Shown one piece after another: positions 48,784 to 57,370 of a stretch of 64,000 nucleotides of DNA (position 1 is the first letter of the stretch; each line of letters begins with the position of its first letter). The DNA is from Tellurirhabdus bombi. GTDB lineage: Bacteria > Bacteroidota > Bacteroidia > Cytophagales > Spirosomataceae. The notes below the pieces were generated by a model. That model saw nothing but the letters and a program-made list of their open reading frames with translations. It did no database searches and was not told the origin of the DNA. The position numbers and the translations under genes were made by a program. The DNA lies in the NCBI RefSeq assembly GCF_021484805.1, contig NZ_CP090557.1:2058001-2122000 (forward strand). Direction: 5' to 3'.

Positions 48784-48930
48784 TCAATGAGAGAATTAGC
48801 GAATGAGCGAATAACTATCTGATTTTAGCCGACTGGCCCTACGACTAGTCTAACGTAATTTTGCGTAATTAATCACGGGATTAACACAATAAATTCAATT
48901 TTATTCGCTCATTCATTCACTCATTTACTG
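48784..48930. repeat. Octamer-built palindromic repeat, copy 2
   Basis: The left arm (48786-48814) reads ATGAGAGA, ATTAGCGA, ATGAGCGA, ATAA. The right arm (about 48901-48926), read on the other strand, gives ATGAGTGA, ATGA, ATGAGCGA, ATAA. The arms surround about 85 bases without a gene. The 17-mer GAATGAGCGAATAACTA is shared with copy 1 at 28684-28700. It fills the whole gap between fabF and the next gene. Confidence 0.7.
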
Positions 48931-48938
48931 CTTAAGAG

Positions 48939-49493
48939 ATGCCTGCCATCGACAAAGAACTTAAAAAGGAAATACTGCGCCTGCCGCAGGCCGAAAAAGA
49001 CAAGCTTTTATTGCGCTTGGTAGCGAAAGACCGCGATTTAGTGGAGCGCTTCCATTTTGTGTTGATCGAGGAAGAATCGACCACCGAGGAACGGCGGCTG
49101 GGAGTCCGCGAACGGATTGCCAAAACCGCCCTGGGCCATTACCAGCATCCCGACCAGTGGATGCTGCGGGCCATTCGGGCGCTGAATAGCGAAATCACGC
49201 ACCATGTCAAGATTACAAAAGATAAATACGGCGAGGTCGATCTGGGTCTTTACCTCATCAATTCTTTCTTTGATACGCAACCTAGTCTGCTCCGCTCGTT
49301 GAATCGCCACAACGAAAAGACGTGCGCTTACCTTGCCAAAAGGGCTGAATCCATCCTTAAAAAACTACAAAAACTTGATCCTGATTACTTCATTGAATTT
49401 GAGACGGAAGCCAATCGGATGCTAAAACAGATTCACGAATCAGCTCCCGGCGCTTATGCCCGGCAACTGAATTTACCAAAGCAGTTTTCCTGA
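48939..49493 (+). CDS. Hypothetical helical cytosolic protein
   Basis: A 184-residue, highly charged, mostly helical protein without signal peptide or membrane helix. It opens KELKKEILRLPQAEKDKLLL, has a Glu-rich section (IEEESTTEERRLGVRERIAK) and a middle part with NSEITHHVKITKDKYGEVDL and TCAYLAKRAESILKKLQKLD. I think it belongs to a conserved but uncharacterised Bacteroidota family, but I cannot name it. It starts 8 bases after the palindromic repeat and stands alone. No function is proposed. Confidence 0.75.
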   Translation: MPAIDKELKKEILRLPQAEKDKLLLRLVAKDRDLVERFHFVLIEEESTTEERRLGVRERIAKTALGHYQHPDQWMLRAIRALNSEITHHVKITKDKYGEVDLGLYLINSFFDTQPSLLRSLNRHNEKTCAYLAKRAESILKKLQKLDPDYFIEFETEANRMLKQIHESAPGAYARQLNLPKQFS

Positions 49494-49599
49494 TTATTGC
49501 TTACACTACACCAACGTGCTTTGAAGCCAGGCGGCGGCAATTCAGCAGGCTGCCGACTAAATAAATTAACGCTTAGTGAGCTAGAGTTTTGTTTGATAA

Positions 49600-50466
49600 T
49601 CAGCGCTTTACTTGTCTTTTGAAAAAATCCCAGGCTTCCAGATAGACATTAATGTCATTGGGGTAATCATGCTGCCCGCCGATTACTTTTAACAACGTTA
49701 CCTCGGGTTTTCCTTTCTTCGAGTACGTGTAGCGCTCAATGGTTTTGCCGTCCTTGGGATCGGTATCAGGCAGAAGCGTTTTGGTCGGTTGATCTTTGTA
49801 ACCGGCCAGTTCAGACCAGTATTGAAACGTCCGATCCGTGGAACGCACAAGGCCCAGACTGATCGCTCCTGTTTTAACTTCGCCGCCTTCGTACGGATTT
49901 GTCCGGTCGGCGGTGCCGTTGACAATCATCACGGGAATCGGGACGCGTTTTTCGGGGCAATCCAGATTATTGGTATCGGGAAGACTAGAGATGAGCGCCG
50001 TTATCGCCCGGAATCTTTCCGGCATTGTCAGCGCCAGTTTATACGCCATATGGCCACCCCCCGATGTACCAACGGCAAAAACCTGTTTTGAGTTGATTTG
50101 GTATTTCTGTTCAAAAAACCGGATCATCTGCTCAAAAAATGCGTTGTCGTTGATGTTTTCCAGGTTAGCCGCCGACTGCGCTGTTTTCCGGCATTCGTTC
50201 CAATACCGTTTATAACCGTCGGGGTAAACCAGTAAAATATTTTCGGCGGGAGCTATGTCTTCCAGCTTTTTGGCACCGCTGCGGTTGCCCAGTCCGTTGC
50301 CGCCTGAGCCATGCAGGACAAAGATTAGCGACGCATTGGCTTTTGCAGGTTTGAGAAAATGAAAACTACGGTAATTTCCTTCGATCAGAATCGAATCGCT
50401 GACGAGTTGGCTCTGGGCAGTTCCGGCAATCAGAGTTAGAAGAAAAATAACTAAAAAGTGTCGCAT
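49600..50466 (-). CDS. Secreted polyhydroxybutyrate-depolymerase/feruloyl-esterase-like hydrolase (CE1/LpqC type)
   Basis: A 288-residue protein with a signal peptide (RHFLVIFLLTLIAGTAQSQ). The alpha/beta-hydrolase core has SLIFVLHGSGGNGLGN (oxyanion loop), the nucleophile elbow VGTSGGGHMAYKLAL (Ser in G-T-S-G-G), VNGTADRTNPYEGG with the catalytic Asp, and GGQHDYPND with the catalytic His. This is the pattern of esterase-D/LpqC-like enzymes that cut ester bonds on plant polysaccharides or polyesters. The start is ATG 50466; the earlier in-frame part lacks a signal sequence. It is near a sialate esterase-like gene and a fucosidase gene. Confidence 0.85.
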   Translation of the reverse strand: MRHFLVIFLLTLIAGTAQSQLVSDSILIEGNYRSFHFLKPAKANASLIFVLHGSGGNGLGNRSGAKKLEDIAPAENILLVYPDGYKRYWNECRKTAQSAANLENINDNAFFEQMIRFFEQKYQINSKQVFAVGTSGGGHMAYKLALTMPERFRAITALISSLPDTNNLDCPEKRVPIPVMIVNGTADRTNPYEGGEVKTGAISLGLVRSTDRTFQYWSELAGYKDQPTKTLLPDTDPKDGKTIERYTYSKKGKPEVTLLKVIGGQHDYPNDINVYLEAWDFFKRQVKR

Positions 50467-50796
50467 GAATAAATAAGATGGAATAGGGTGGTCTATACTT
50501 GCAACGTCGTTTTGGGCTATTTTGTCTGCATCAACTCCCGCAATTTTTGGTTCACGGTTTAGCACTTGTCTCCGCTAATGGCACTAAATCAGTTGTTGTA
50601 TTCTGAATGGCTCCCAATTCTTTTTTATCACCCCGGTATCAATAATGCGCCCAAAGCCGTTAGCCGGATAGCTTCGTCAAAACTTTTTGGTGCGCAAACG
50701 CGTGCTAATTAGTTGCAATTTTCGCCAGAAAAAATCAGAACAAATCAACGGGTGTAGTATTACTGTGAGTAACGACCATTGCAATTTACTGCTGGG
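50467..50796. other. 330-base gap, no gene seen
   Basis: Between two minus-strand esterase genes. No open frame, clear hairpin or repeat is visible. It probably carries the promoter of the depolymerase-like gene (49600-50466) on its left side. Confidence 0.4.
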
Positions 50797-51597
50797 TCAT
50801 GGTTTGTTTTTTAACAATTTATGCTGAATGAAGGCGTCGGCGTAGCGTCGGCCCAAGGTCCGGGCCGAAGCCGCGTCAAAGTGCGTGGAGTCACCGATGT
50901 GGGTTAGTCCAGCGGATACGATAAAATAAGAGTTGGGAATCTTTTTCGTTGCCTGCTGAAGCGTTTCGTTAATAATTTGCGCATTCGGATTCCGTTTAAC
51001 CACAAAATCTCCCAACGTTCCTACGACAAACGGCACATTTGGTGCATTCAGGTCGCTTCGAAGCCGTTGCACCAACTCAGCCAGCTTTTGGCCATACACC
51101 GCCGTGTTACCCGGTTTGGAATCAGATTCGCCCTGGTGCCAGAGAAAGCCAGCCAAGGTTCCGTTTTCGAGCGCTTTTTTGGCCCGCGCCAGCGCATCAT
51201 CATACGGGTGCGACTTCGTGGCTTCGTAATAAGCGCCTGGCTTCCAGACATCAATTCCCGAACCACCCACAGCACAGGGAATCAGGCCAATGTTCATGGC
51301 CGGGTATTGTTCAGCGAGGCGTTTAGCAAAAGCCAGGCCCGGTCCGACGCCCACCACTTTCGGTTTGTCGAAGTGCAACGGATCGCGGGCAGGAACCCAG
51401 GTTTGTTCTTTGGTTAACGTCCAGACGCGGGAATGGGGTTGCTGGTCTTCCGCTTCGGGCACCCCGCGTCCAGCCATATTGGATTGACCAATCAGCAGAA
51501 ATAACTGTAAACGAGGGGGGGTATCCTGTTTAAAAGCCAGCAAGATAGCCACGAGGCAGATGCCAAAGAAGGCGTTGATCAGGGACGGTGTTTTCAT
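50797..51597 (-). CDS. Sialate O-acetylesterase-like carbohydrate esterase (SASA domain)
   Basis: A 266-residue SGNH-type esterase with an N-terminal signal or anchor helix (LINAFFGICLVAILLAF). Block I is LFLLIGQSNMAGRGVPE (Ser39), block III-like region LIPCAVGGSGIDVW, then WHQGESDSKPGNTAVYG, and the catalytic Asp/His in GDSTHFDAASARTLGRRYAD. All catalytic residues are present. Such CE6/SASA enzymes remove acetyl groups from xylan, sialic acid or other glycans. It is divergent from the alpha-L-fucosidase gene (204-base gap), so a joint role in removing side groups of a host or plant glycan is plausible. Confidence 0.88.
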   Translation of the reverse strand: MKTPSLINAFFGICLVAILLAFKQDTPPRLQLFLLIGQSNMAGRGVPEAEDQQPHSRVWTLTKEQTWVPARDPLHFDKPKVVGVGPGLAFAKRLAEQYPAMNIGLIPCAVGGSGIDVWKPGAYYEATKSHPYDDALARAKKALENGTLAGFLWHQGESDSKPGNTAVYGQKLAELVQRLRSDLNAPNVPFVVGTLGDFVVKRNPNAQIINETLQQATKKIPNSYFIVSAGLTHIGDSTHFDAASARTLGRRYADAFIQHKLLKNKP

Positions 51598-51801
51598 AAA
51601 TTTTGTTTTACAGGAAAACCCGTCTCGCTGGCGCTTATACTGTATTCGGCAACAGTTATTTGTAAGATTATTGCTAGATTGTTCAGGTAGTTCCCTATAG
51701 ATTAAATGACAGAGTTATGCACGCAGAATGTTGTCAGTCGATTTGTCAAGTCGTTATTTTGATGTTTTAAATTTATACCGGGCTTAAACGCTTGCTAAAC
51801 G

Positions 51802-53886
51802 ATGCCAAAACTGTCTCTTCTGGTGCTATTTTTATTGAACGCCTGCTATGTAATGGCGCAAAAAACGGCCCCGCCTACTCCTTACGGTGCCATTCCTAGC
51901 CCTCAGCAGGTGGCCTGGCAGCAAATGGAGTATTACATGTTCATCCATTTTGGTCCAAATACCTTTACGAATAAGGAGTGGGGGCACGGTGACGAAGATC
52001 CCAAGGTGTTCAACCCGACCAAACTGGATGCGCGCCAGTGGGCCAGAACAGCCAAGGCGGCGGGTATGAAAGCCATTATCATCACGGCAAAGCACCACGA
52101 TGGCTTTTGCCTTTGGCCCAGCAAATTCAGCACCCATACCGTTCGGGAAAGTGCCTGGAAAGACGGCAAAGGCGATGTTTTGCGCGAACTGTCCAACGCC
52201 TGTAAAGAGTATGGGCTAAAATTTGGTGTGTATCTGTCGCCCTGGGATCGAAACCACCCGGCTTACGGCACGCCCGAATACAACCAGATTTTTGCCAAAA
52301 CGCTGGATGAAGTCCTGTCTAGTTACGGAAATGTGTTTGAGCAATGGTTCGACGGGGCGAATGGCGAAGGCGCAAATGGCAAAAAGCAGGAATATGACTG
52401 GCCGCTGTTTCGAAGCGTTGTTTTCAAGCACCAGCCGAAAGCCATCATTTTTAGCGACATTGGCCCCGGCTGCCGCTGGATGGGCAATGAATCGGGAATT
52501 GCCGGGGAAACAAACTGGTCAACCCTGAACACCGATGGCTTCGGAATGGGGCACAATGCGCCGCCAACCCAGGTGCTGAACCAAGGGAATGAAAACGGAA
52601 AATACTGGATTCCGGCGGAGGTGGACGTTTCCATTCGTCCAGGCTGGTTTTATAGTCCGGACACCGACACCCGGGTGAAAACGCTGACGCATTTGCAGAA
52701 AATTTACTACTCGTCCATCGGACGGAACAGCAATTTGTTGCTCAATGTGCCCGTATCCCGCGAAGGATTGATTCATCCGAATGATTCAACTCGCCTGATG
52801 GAATTCCGAAAATTGGTAGACGAGTCGTTCAAAACCAACCTGGCGCTGGGCAAAACGGTGACCGCTTCGGCTTTTCGCGGGAACGATAAACAATTTAATC
52901 CCAAGAATTTATCGGACGGAAAGTACGATACGTATTGGGCCACGGATGACGCCGTTCGGCAGGCGTCGCTGGTGGTTGATTTAGGCAAACCAACGGAAAT
53001 CAACCGGGTGGTTTTGCAGGAATACATTCCGTTGGGCCAACGCGTCAAAGCCTTCAAGGTAGAAGCCTGGAATGGCTCAAAATTTGAAACCATCGACCAG
53101 CAGACAACCATTGGTTATAAGCGGATTCTGGCGTTTCCGACGCTGAAAACAGCCAAAGTACGCGTGACAATCCTGGAAGCCAATGCCTGCCCAGTGCTGT
53201 CTGAACTGGCAATTTACAAAGCGCCGGAACTGCTGGCAAATCCCGAAATTGCTCGCAGCAAACAGGGAATGGTTAGTATTTCGTCAGAAGTAACCGATCC
53301 GGTGATTCGCTATACGACCGATGGCTCAGAACCGACGCTGGCCTCAACGCGCTACACAGCACCTTTTGAATTAGCGAAAGGGGGAACCGTGAAAGCCAAA
53401 GCCTTCATTAAAAACGGCGCGGAATCGAGCGAAACCATCCTGGCCGCGTTTGATCTGGCACCTACGAAATGGAGCCTGGTTGCTACGCCGGGAACCGATA
53501 AAGCCGCTGCCGAAAGAGCCATTGATTCCAACCCGAAAACCATCTGGCAAAGCAACCGGAAAGAAGGCGCTAAACTGCCGTCAGAACTGGTGATTAATTT
53601 GGGAGAAACCTTGACACTGAGCGGATTTACCTATACGCCTCGTCAGGATGGCAACCAGGGCGGTACCATTTATCAGTACAGTTTCTACGTTAGCGAAAAC
53701 GGGTCAGATTGGACGCCAATGCTGGAAAACAGCACGTTTGGGAATATTAAAAATAACCCGATCAAACAGGAAGTGAAGTTTTCGAAAGCGGCAAAAGCGC
53801 AGTTTATCAAGTTAGTGGCGCTTTCAACCGTGAATGAAAACGAAAATTGGGCCTCAGCCGCCGAAATAGGCGTGCTGACTCAATAA
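51802..53886 (+). CDS. Secreted alpha-L-fucosidase (GH29) with discoidin-like carbohydrate-binding domains
   Basis: A 694-residue enzyme with a signal peptide (PKLSLLVLFLLNACYVMAQ). The GH29 barrel covers about residues 28-340: EYYMFIHFGPNTFTNKEWG, IIITAKHHDGFCLWPSKFS and the nucleophile Asp in FEQWFDGANGEG (D184). Three accessory domains follow: an F5/8 type C (discoidin) domain around 345-455; a chitobiase-C-terminal-like domain around 460-555 (IRYTTDGSEPTLASTRYTAP); and a second discoidin domain to the end. Such modules bind fucosylated or galactosylated glycans. It cuts alpha-linked fucose outside the cytoplasm. A strong terminator follows. Confidence 0.93.
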   Translation: MPKLSLLVLFLLNACYVMAQKTAPPTPYGAIPSPQQVAWQQMEYYMFIHFGPNTFTNKEWGHGDEDPKVFNPTKLDARQWARTAKAAGMKAIIITAKHHDGFCLWPSKFSTHTVRESAWKDGKGDVLRELSNACKEYGLKFGVYLSPWDRNHPAYGTPEYNQIFAKTLDEVLSSYGNVFEQWFDGANGEGANGKKQEYDWPLFRSVVFKHQPKAIIFSDIGPGCRWMGNESGIAGETNWSTLNTDGFGMGHNAPPTQVLNQGNENGKYWIPAEVDVSIRPGWFYSPDTDTRVKTLTHLQKIYYSSIGRNSNLLLNVPVSREGLIHPNDSTRLMEFRKLVDESFKTNLALGKTVTASAFRGNDKQFNPKNLSDGKYDTYWATDDAVRQASLVVDLGKPTEINRVVLQEYIPLGQRVKAFKVEAWNGSKFETIDQQTTIGYKRILAFPTLKTAKVRVTILEANACPVLSELAIYKAPELLANPEIARSKQGMVSISSEVTDPVIRYTTDGSEPTLASTRYTAPFELAKGGTVKAKAFIKNGAESSETILAAFDLAPTKWSLVATPGTDKAAAERAIDSNPKTIWQSNRKEGAKLPSELVINLGETLTLSGFTYTPRQDGNQGGTIYQYSFYVSENGSDWTPMLENSTFGNIKNNPIKQEVKFSKAAKAQFIKLVALSTVNENENWASAAEIGVLTQ

Positions 53887-53897
53887 GCAAACTTCCA

Positions 53898-53942
53898 AAA
53901 CACTAAAGCCCGCCTAAGTCACTTAGGCGGGCTTTAGTGTTT
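53898..53942. terminator. Very strong bidirectional terminator
   Basis: Two perfectly complementary 22-base arms (53898-53919 and 53921-53942, core AAAGCCCGCCTAAG / CTTAGGCGGGCTTT) meet around one central base. It stands between the convergent fucosidase (plus) and purM (minus) genes. Confidence 0.93.
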
Positions 53943-53958
53943 ATAAGTAAGGCAAATC

Positions 53959-55134
53959 TCAGAAATACTCGAATGTGCCGGCCTCGCTTTGTACCGTAAC
54001 TTTTTTGGTCGAAAACGCCTCGACACGGCCAATCACTTGAGCCTCGATGCCGAACTGGGTTGCAATATCGATAACGCGCTGGGCATGTTCTTCCGAGAGG
54101 TAAATTTCCAGTCGATGGCCCATGTTGAAAACTTTGTACATTTCCTGCCAGCTGGTTCCGCTTTCCTGCTGAATAAGCCGGAACAAGGGCGGAATAGGGA
54201 AGAGATTATTTTTTATAACGTGCAGGTTCTCAATAAAATGAAGCACCTTGGTTTGGGCGCCACCGGAGCAATGCACCATGCCGTGAATATGAGGACGCAG
54301 CTCTTCAAGGAGCGCCTTGGCAACGGGGGCGTAGGTGCGCGTTGGTGATAAAATAAGCTGGCCAACATTCAGCCCTGTCTCCGCTACGGCATCCGTTAAC
54401 TTTTTCGAGCCGCTGTAAATCAGGCTCTTGTCTACCTGTGGATCAAAACTTTCGGGATATTGATCGGCCAGGTAATGCGCCAGAATATCGTGGCGGGCAG
54501 AAGTCAGCCCGTTGCTGCCCATGCCGCCGTTGTAGGTTTTTTCGTAGGTTGCCTGGCCATACGAAGCCAGTCCAACGATAACGTCGCCCGCCTGAATCTG
54601 GTCGTTGCTGATGACATCGGCCCGTTTCATGCGCGCAATCACCGTACTGTCCACAATCACTGTCCGAACCAGATCACCCACGTCGGCTGTTTCGCCGCCC
54701 GTGCTGTAGATGTCAACGCCGTGGCTACGCAGCATGGCCAGGACTTCTTCCGTTCCGTTGATGATTTCGGCAATTACCTCGCCCGGAATCAGATTTTTGT
54801 TGCGGCCAATGGTCGACGAGAGCAACATCGGCCCCGTGGCTCCTACGCAAATCAGATCGTCGGTGTTCATGACCACAGCGTCCTGCGCAATACCGCGCCA
54901 AACCGACAGGTCGCCCGTTTCTTTCCAATATAGATAGGCTAGTGACGATTTGGTGCCGGCGCCGTCGGCGTGCATGATGGTGCAATAATCCGGATCGCCA
55001 GCCAGCGTATCGGGCACAATTTTGCAAAACGCTTTGGGAAACAGGCCTTTATCCAGATTGGCGATGGCGTTGTGAACGTCTTCCTTGGAAGCAGAAACGC
55101 CCCGTTGGCTATAGCGATCAGTTGCTTGAGTCAT
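53959..55134 (-). CDS. purM: Phosphoribosylformylglycinamidine cyclo-ligase (AIR synthase)
   Basis: A 391-residue PurM-type protein that closes the imidazole ring of AIR in purine synthesis. Signatures are RYSQRGVSASKEDVHNAIAN at the N-terminus, HADGAGTKSSLAYLYW (substrate/ATP loop), AQDAVVMNTDDLICVGATGP with the conserved Asp pair, TGGETADVGDLV and FNMGHRLEIYL near the end. It is longer than Escherichia coli PurM (345) but typical of the Bacteroidota form. ATG 55134 is chosen since it starts MTQATDRYSQRG; a -7 element lies 33 bases upstream. Confidence 0.92.
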   Translation of the reverse strand: MTQATDRYSQRGVSASKEDVHNAIANLDKGLFPKAFCKIVPDTLAGDPDYCTIMHADGAGTKSSLAYLYWKETGDLSVWRGIAQDAVVMNTDDLICVGATGPMLLSSTIGRNKNLIPGEVIAEIINGTEEVLAMLRSHGVDIYSTGGETADVGDLVRTVIVDSTVIARMKRADVISNDQIQAGDVIVGLASYGQATYEKTYNGGMGSNGLTSARHDILAHYLADQYPESFDPQVDKSLIYSGSKKLTDAVAETGLNVGQLILSPTRTYAPVAKALLEELRPHIHGMVHCSGGAQTKVLHFIENLHVIKNNLFPIPPLFRLIQQESGTSWQEMYKVFNMGHRLEIYLSEEHAQRVIDIATQFGIEAQVIGRVEAFSTKKVTVQSEAGTFEYF

Positions 55135-55167
55135 TATCGAATGGTTGTAACGGAAATAAACAAGCTG

Positions 55168-55175
55168 CAAAGATA
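55168..55175 (-). promoter_or_regulatory. TAnnTTTG promoter -7 element before purM
   Basis: TATCTTTG on the minus strand, 33 bases before ATG 55134. No clear TTTG at -33 was found. The distance gives a normal short leader. Confidence 0.45.
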
Positions 55176-55210
55176 CACCTTCTCTGAACTGCCCATTGCC
55201 TGGAACCTAC

Positions 55211-56176
55211 TTATTTCAATACTTCAACCGTACTTAGCTCCGGACCACCCCCGTGATTGGCCGAACCGGCAATGATGTAGATGTTATTTTGGTGCACAAC
55301 CGCCTGGGTTCCGTGCCGCCCCTGAAGCAGTTTTGGTCCCGCCGTCCATTTGTTGGTCTTGGGATCAAAAATCTCGGTTTCGTTGTGCGAAAGCACCTGC
55401 GGACTTTCCCCGCCAATGACCCAAACCTTGCCATCTTTGGCTACGGTAGTGTTTCCGGCGCGTTGCGTCGGGATGTTGCCCGACTCTGGCAGGGTGGTCC
55501 ACTGGCCCGTTTTAAAATTGTAAATATCAACTTCGCCCAGGGTTGTTTCAGCCACGCGGTTGATTTTAGCCTGCGACCGGCGTCCCCCGGCTACGACCAG
55601 TTTATCGTCGACAATGGCCACGCTCAGGTGGTCGCGGGTGCGGGGCGCCACCGGAAGCTGGCTCCAGGTATTTGTTTTCGGGTTGTATTCGTCGAACCAG
55701 TCTACGTTACCGTCATAATGCCCATCCACGATGCCGCAAACCATGTAAATTTTATCTTTATACACCACCACGCCCGCTGATCCGCGCCGCCGTTCCACCG
55801 GAATTTCCGGCCCTTTTCGCCACTGGCCTTTTTTGGGGTTGTAGATGTAAATATTCGGAATGGGAACTTCGTGCGGGTATTTGCCTTCGAAAGCCCCCAT
55901 AACATAAATCTCACCGTTGTACGTAATTGCCTGAAAGTGGTTCATTTCGAGCGGGGGCGCTGGTAGTTTCTTCCACATTAAGGTTTTCAGATTCAAGGCC
56001 TCAAGTGGTTTCATGCCCCGCCCGCCAATGGCATACAAACTGTCGCCAACCAGCGCAGCGGCGTTCTCGTGACGGGTTTCGCACTCGTTTTTAGCCGTGA
56101 CGCGTTGCCAGCTTTGCGCGTAGCTGCCCACCGACCCGGCGAGCAGTAAAGACGTTAGCAGAATAGAACTTTTCAT
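55211..56176 (-). CDS. Secreted kelch-repeat protein
   Basis: A 321-residue protein with signal peptide (KSSILLTSLLLAGSVGSYA) and about six kelch motifs that would form a beta-propeller: AALVGDSLYAIGGRGMKPLE, VVVYKDKIYMVCGIVDGHYD, AIVDDKLVVAGGRRSQAKIN, TVAKDGKVWVIGGESPQVLS and VVHQNNIYIIAGSANHGGGP, each ending in the Gly-Gly and Tyr/Trp pattern. It resembles galactose-oxidase-like or N-acetylneuraminate-epimerase propellers but lacks an assignable catalytic set. Start ATG 56176 is placed by the signal peptide. The upstream Gfo/Idh gene ends 26 bases away, same strand, so they may form one operon. Confidence 0.85.
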   Translation of the reverse strand: MKSSILLTSLLLAGSVGSYAQSWQRVTAKNECETRHENAAALVGDSLYAIGGRGMKPLEALNLKTLMWKKLPAPPLEMNHFQAITYNGEIYVMGAFEGKYPHEVPIPNIYIYNPKKGQWRKGPEIPVERRRGSAGVVVYKDKIYMVCGIVDGHYDGNVDWFDEYNPKTNTWSQLPVAPRTRDHLSVAIVDDKLVVAGGRRSQAKINRVAETTLGEVDIYNFKTGQWTTLPESGNIPTQRAGNTTVAKDGKVWVIGGESPQVLSHNETEIFDPKTNKWTAGPKLLQGRHGTQAVVHQNNIYIIAGSANHGGGPELSTVEVLK

Positions 56177-56201
56177 CAGGATCGATTTATGGAACGTGCA
56201 A

Positions 56202-57212
56202 TTATACGGATTTATCTGATGCATCCGCCGCGTAGGAAATACCCGCTTCGGTTCGAACCGCATCGAGCAAGTCAATCAGGTTGAGGCTGTCGTCCAGCGA
56301 CCAGGTAGGGCTTTCTGTCCGCTTTTCCCGCAGGCATTGCATCACGTGGGCGGCTTCGTAATTGTAACCAAATGTAGACCGTTCAAAGGAAAAAACCTGC
56401 GAATCGAATTTGCCTTCCCGCCCGGTATTGGAAAGCGTTAGGCCCTGGCTTCCCGTGAACCGGCCGTGAATAAAGATTTCTCGCTTATCACCAAAAATAT
56501 ACGCCTGCGTGTTGGTTACGGCTTTGATAGAACTGCTCAGAAGTGCCATTTCCCCTTTTTCGTACGTAAGAACCATGCCGCACTGTTCATCAACCCCTGT
56601 TTCTCCGAAGGTAGCCGACGCTTTGATGGTTTTCGGTTTACCCAGGAATAAATAGGCCAGAAAGAGCGGATAAATTCCAATATCAACCAGCGAACCACCG
56701 CCCAATGCTTTGTTATAAAGACGCTTCTCGGGATCAAAAATGGCTTTAAAGCCGAAGTCGGCGTGAATCATTTTAATCTTGCCGATGGCGTCGGACTTTA
56801 CCAAATCGACGGCATATTGAACAGCAGGGATAAAGCGCGTCCAGAGGGCTTCCATCAAAAACACTTTTTTCTCCCGCGCCTTTTCCACCATTTTCTCTAC
56901 CTGCCAGCGATTCAGAGCAAACGGTTTTTCGCAGAGAACGGCCAGCCCGCCCTCCAGGCACATCAGCGTATTTTCGTAATGATGATTGTGGGTCGTGGCA
57001 ATGTAGACTACGTCCAGATCAGGGCAGTTCAGGAGCTCTTCGTAAGAACCGTAGGCGTGCGGAGCGCCGTATTGAGCCGCAAAGTTGCGGGCTCTCTGTG
57101 CATCCGTAGACGCCACAGCGTGCAGGGAGGCGTCGGGAAGCGATTGCAGGTCCTGCGCAAATTTATGAGCAATGTGGCCAAGGCCAAGAATCCCCCAACG
57201 AATTTGAGTCAT
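56202..57212 (-). CDS. Gfo/Idh/MocA-family oxidoreductase
   Basis: A 336-residue NAD(P)-dependent oxidoreductase. The Rossmann motif IRWGILGLGHIAHKFAQDLQ is at residues 4-23 and the family active-site motif LCEKPFALNRWQVEKMVEKA near residue 93. The C-terminal beta-sheet domain includes LGGGSLVDIGIYPLFLAYLF, in which the Asp/His-like catalytic pair of the dimeric dihydrodiol dehydrogenase group would lie. The sugar or polyol substrate is unknown. It is followed by the kelch gene at 26 bases. It differs from the WbpB-like oxidoreductase in the polysaccharide cluster. Confidence 0.88.
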   Translation of the reverse strand: MTQIRWGILGLGHIAHKFAQDLQSLPDASLHAVASTDAQRARNFAAQYGAPHAYGSYEELLNCPDLDVVYIATTHNHHYENTLMCLEGGLAVLCEKPFALNRWQVEKMVEKAREKKVFLMEALWTRFIPAVQYAVDLVKSDAIGKIKMIHADFGFKAIFDPEKRLYNKALGGGSLVDIGIYPLFLAYLFLGKPKTIKASATFGETGVDEQCGMVLTYEKGEMALLSSSIKAVTNTQAYIFGDKREIFIHGRFTGSQGLTLSNTGREGKFDSQVFSFERSTFGYNYEAAHVMQCLREKRTESPTWSLDDSLNLIDLLDAVRTEAGISYAADASDKSV

Positions 57213-57370
57213 AGCGTTTGATTATTAAAAAGTTAAGAGATGCGTAAAGCTGGAATGGCCCTGATAATTGAGGCCGGTTTAGGATTTATAAAGTAATTAA
57301 GCGCTCAAAAAGTTGTGTAAAAATGCACTTTTAAGAGTTATACATAAAGTTACCACTGTGAGATAGTTCT

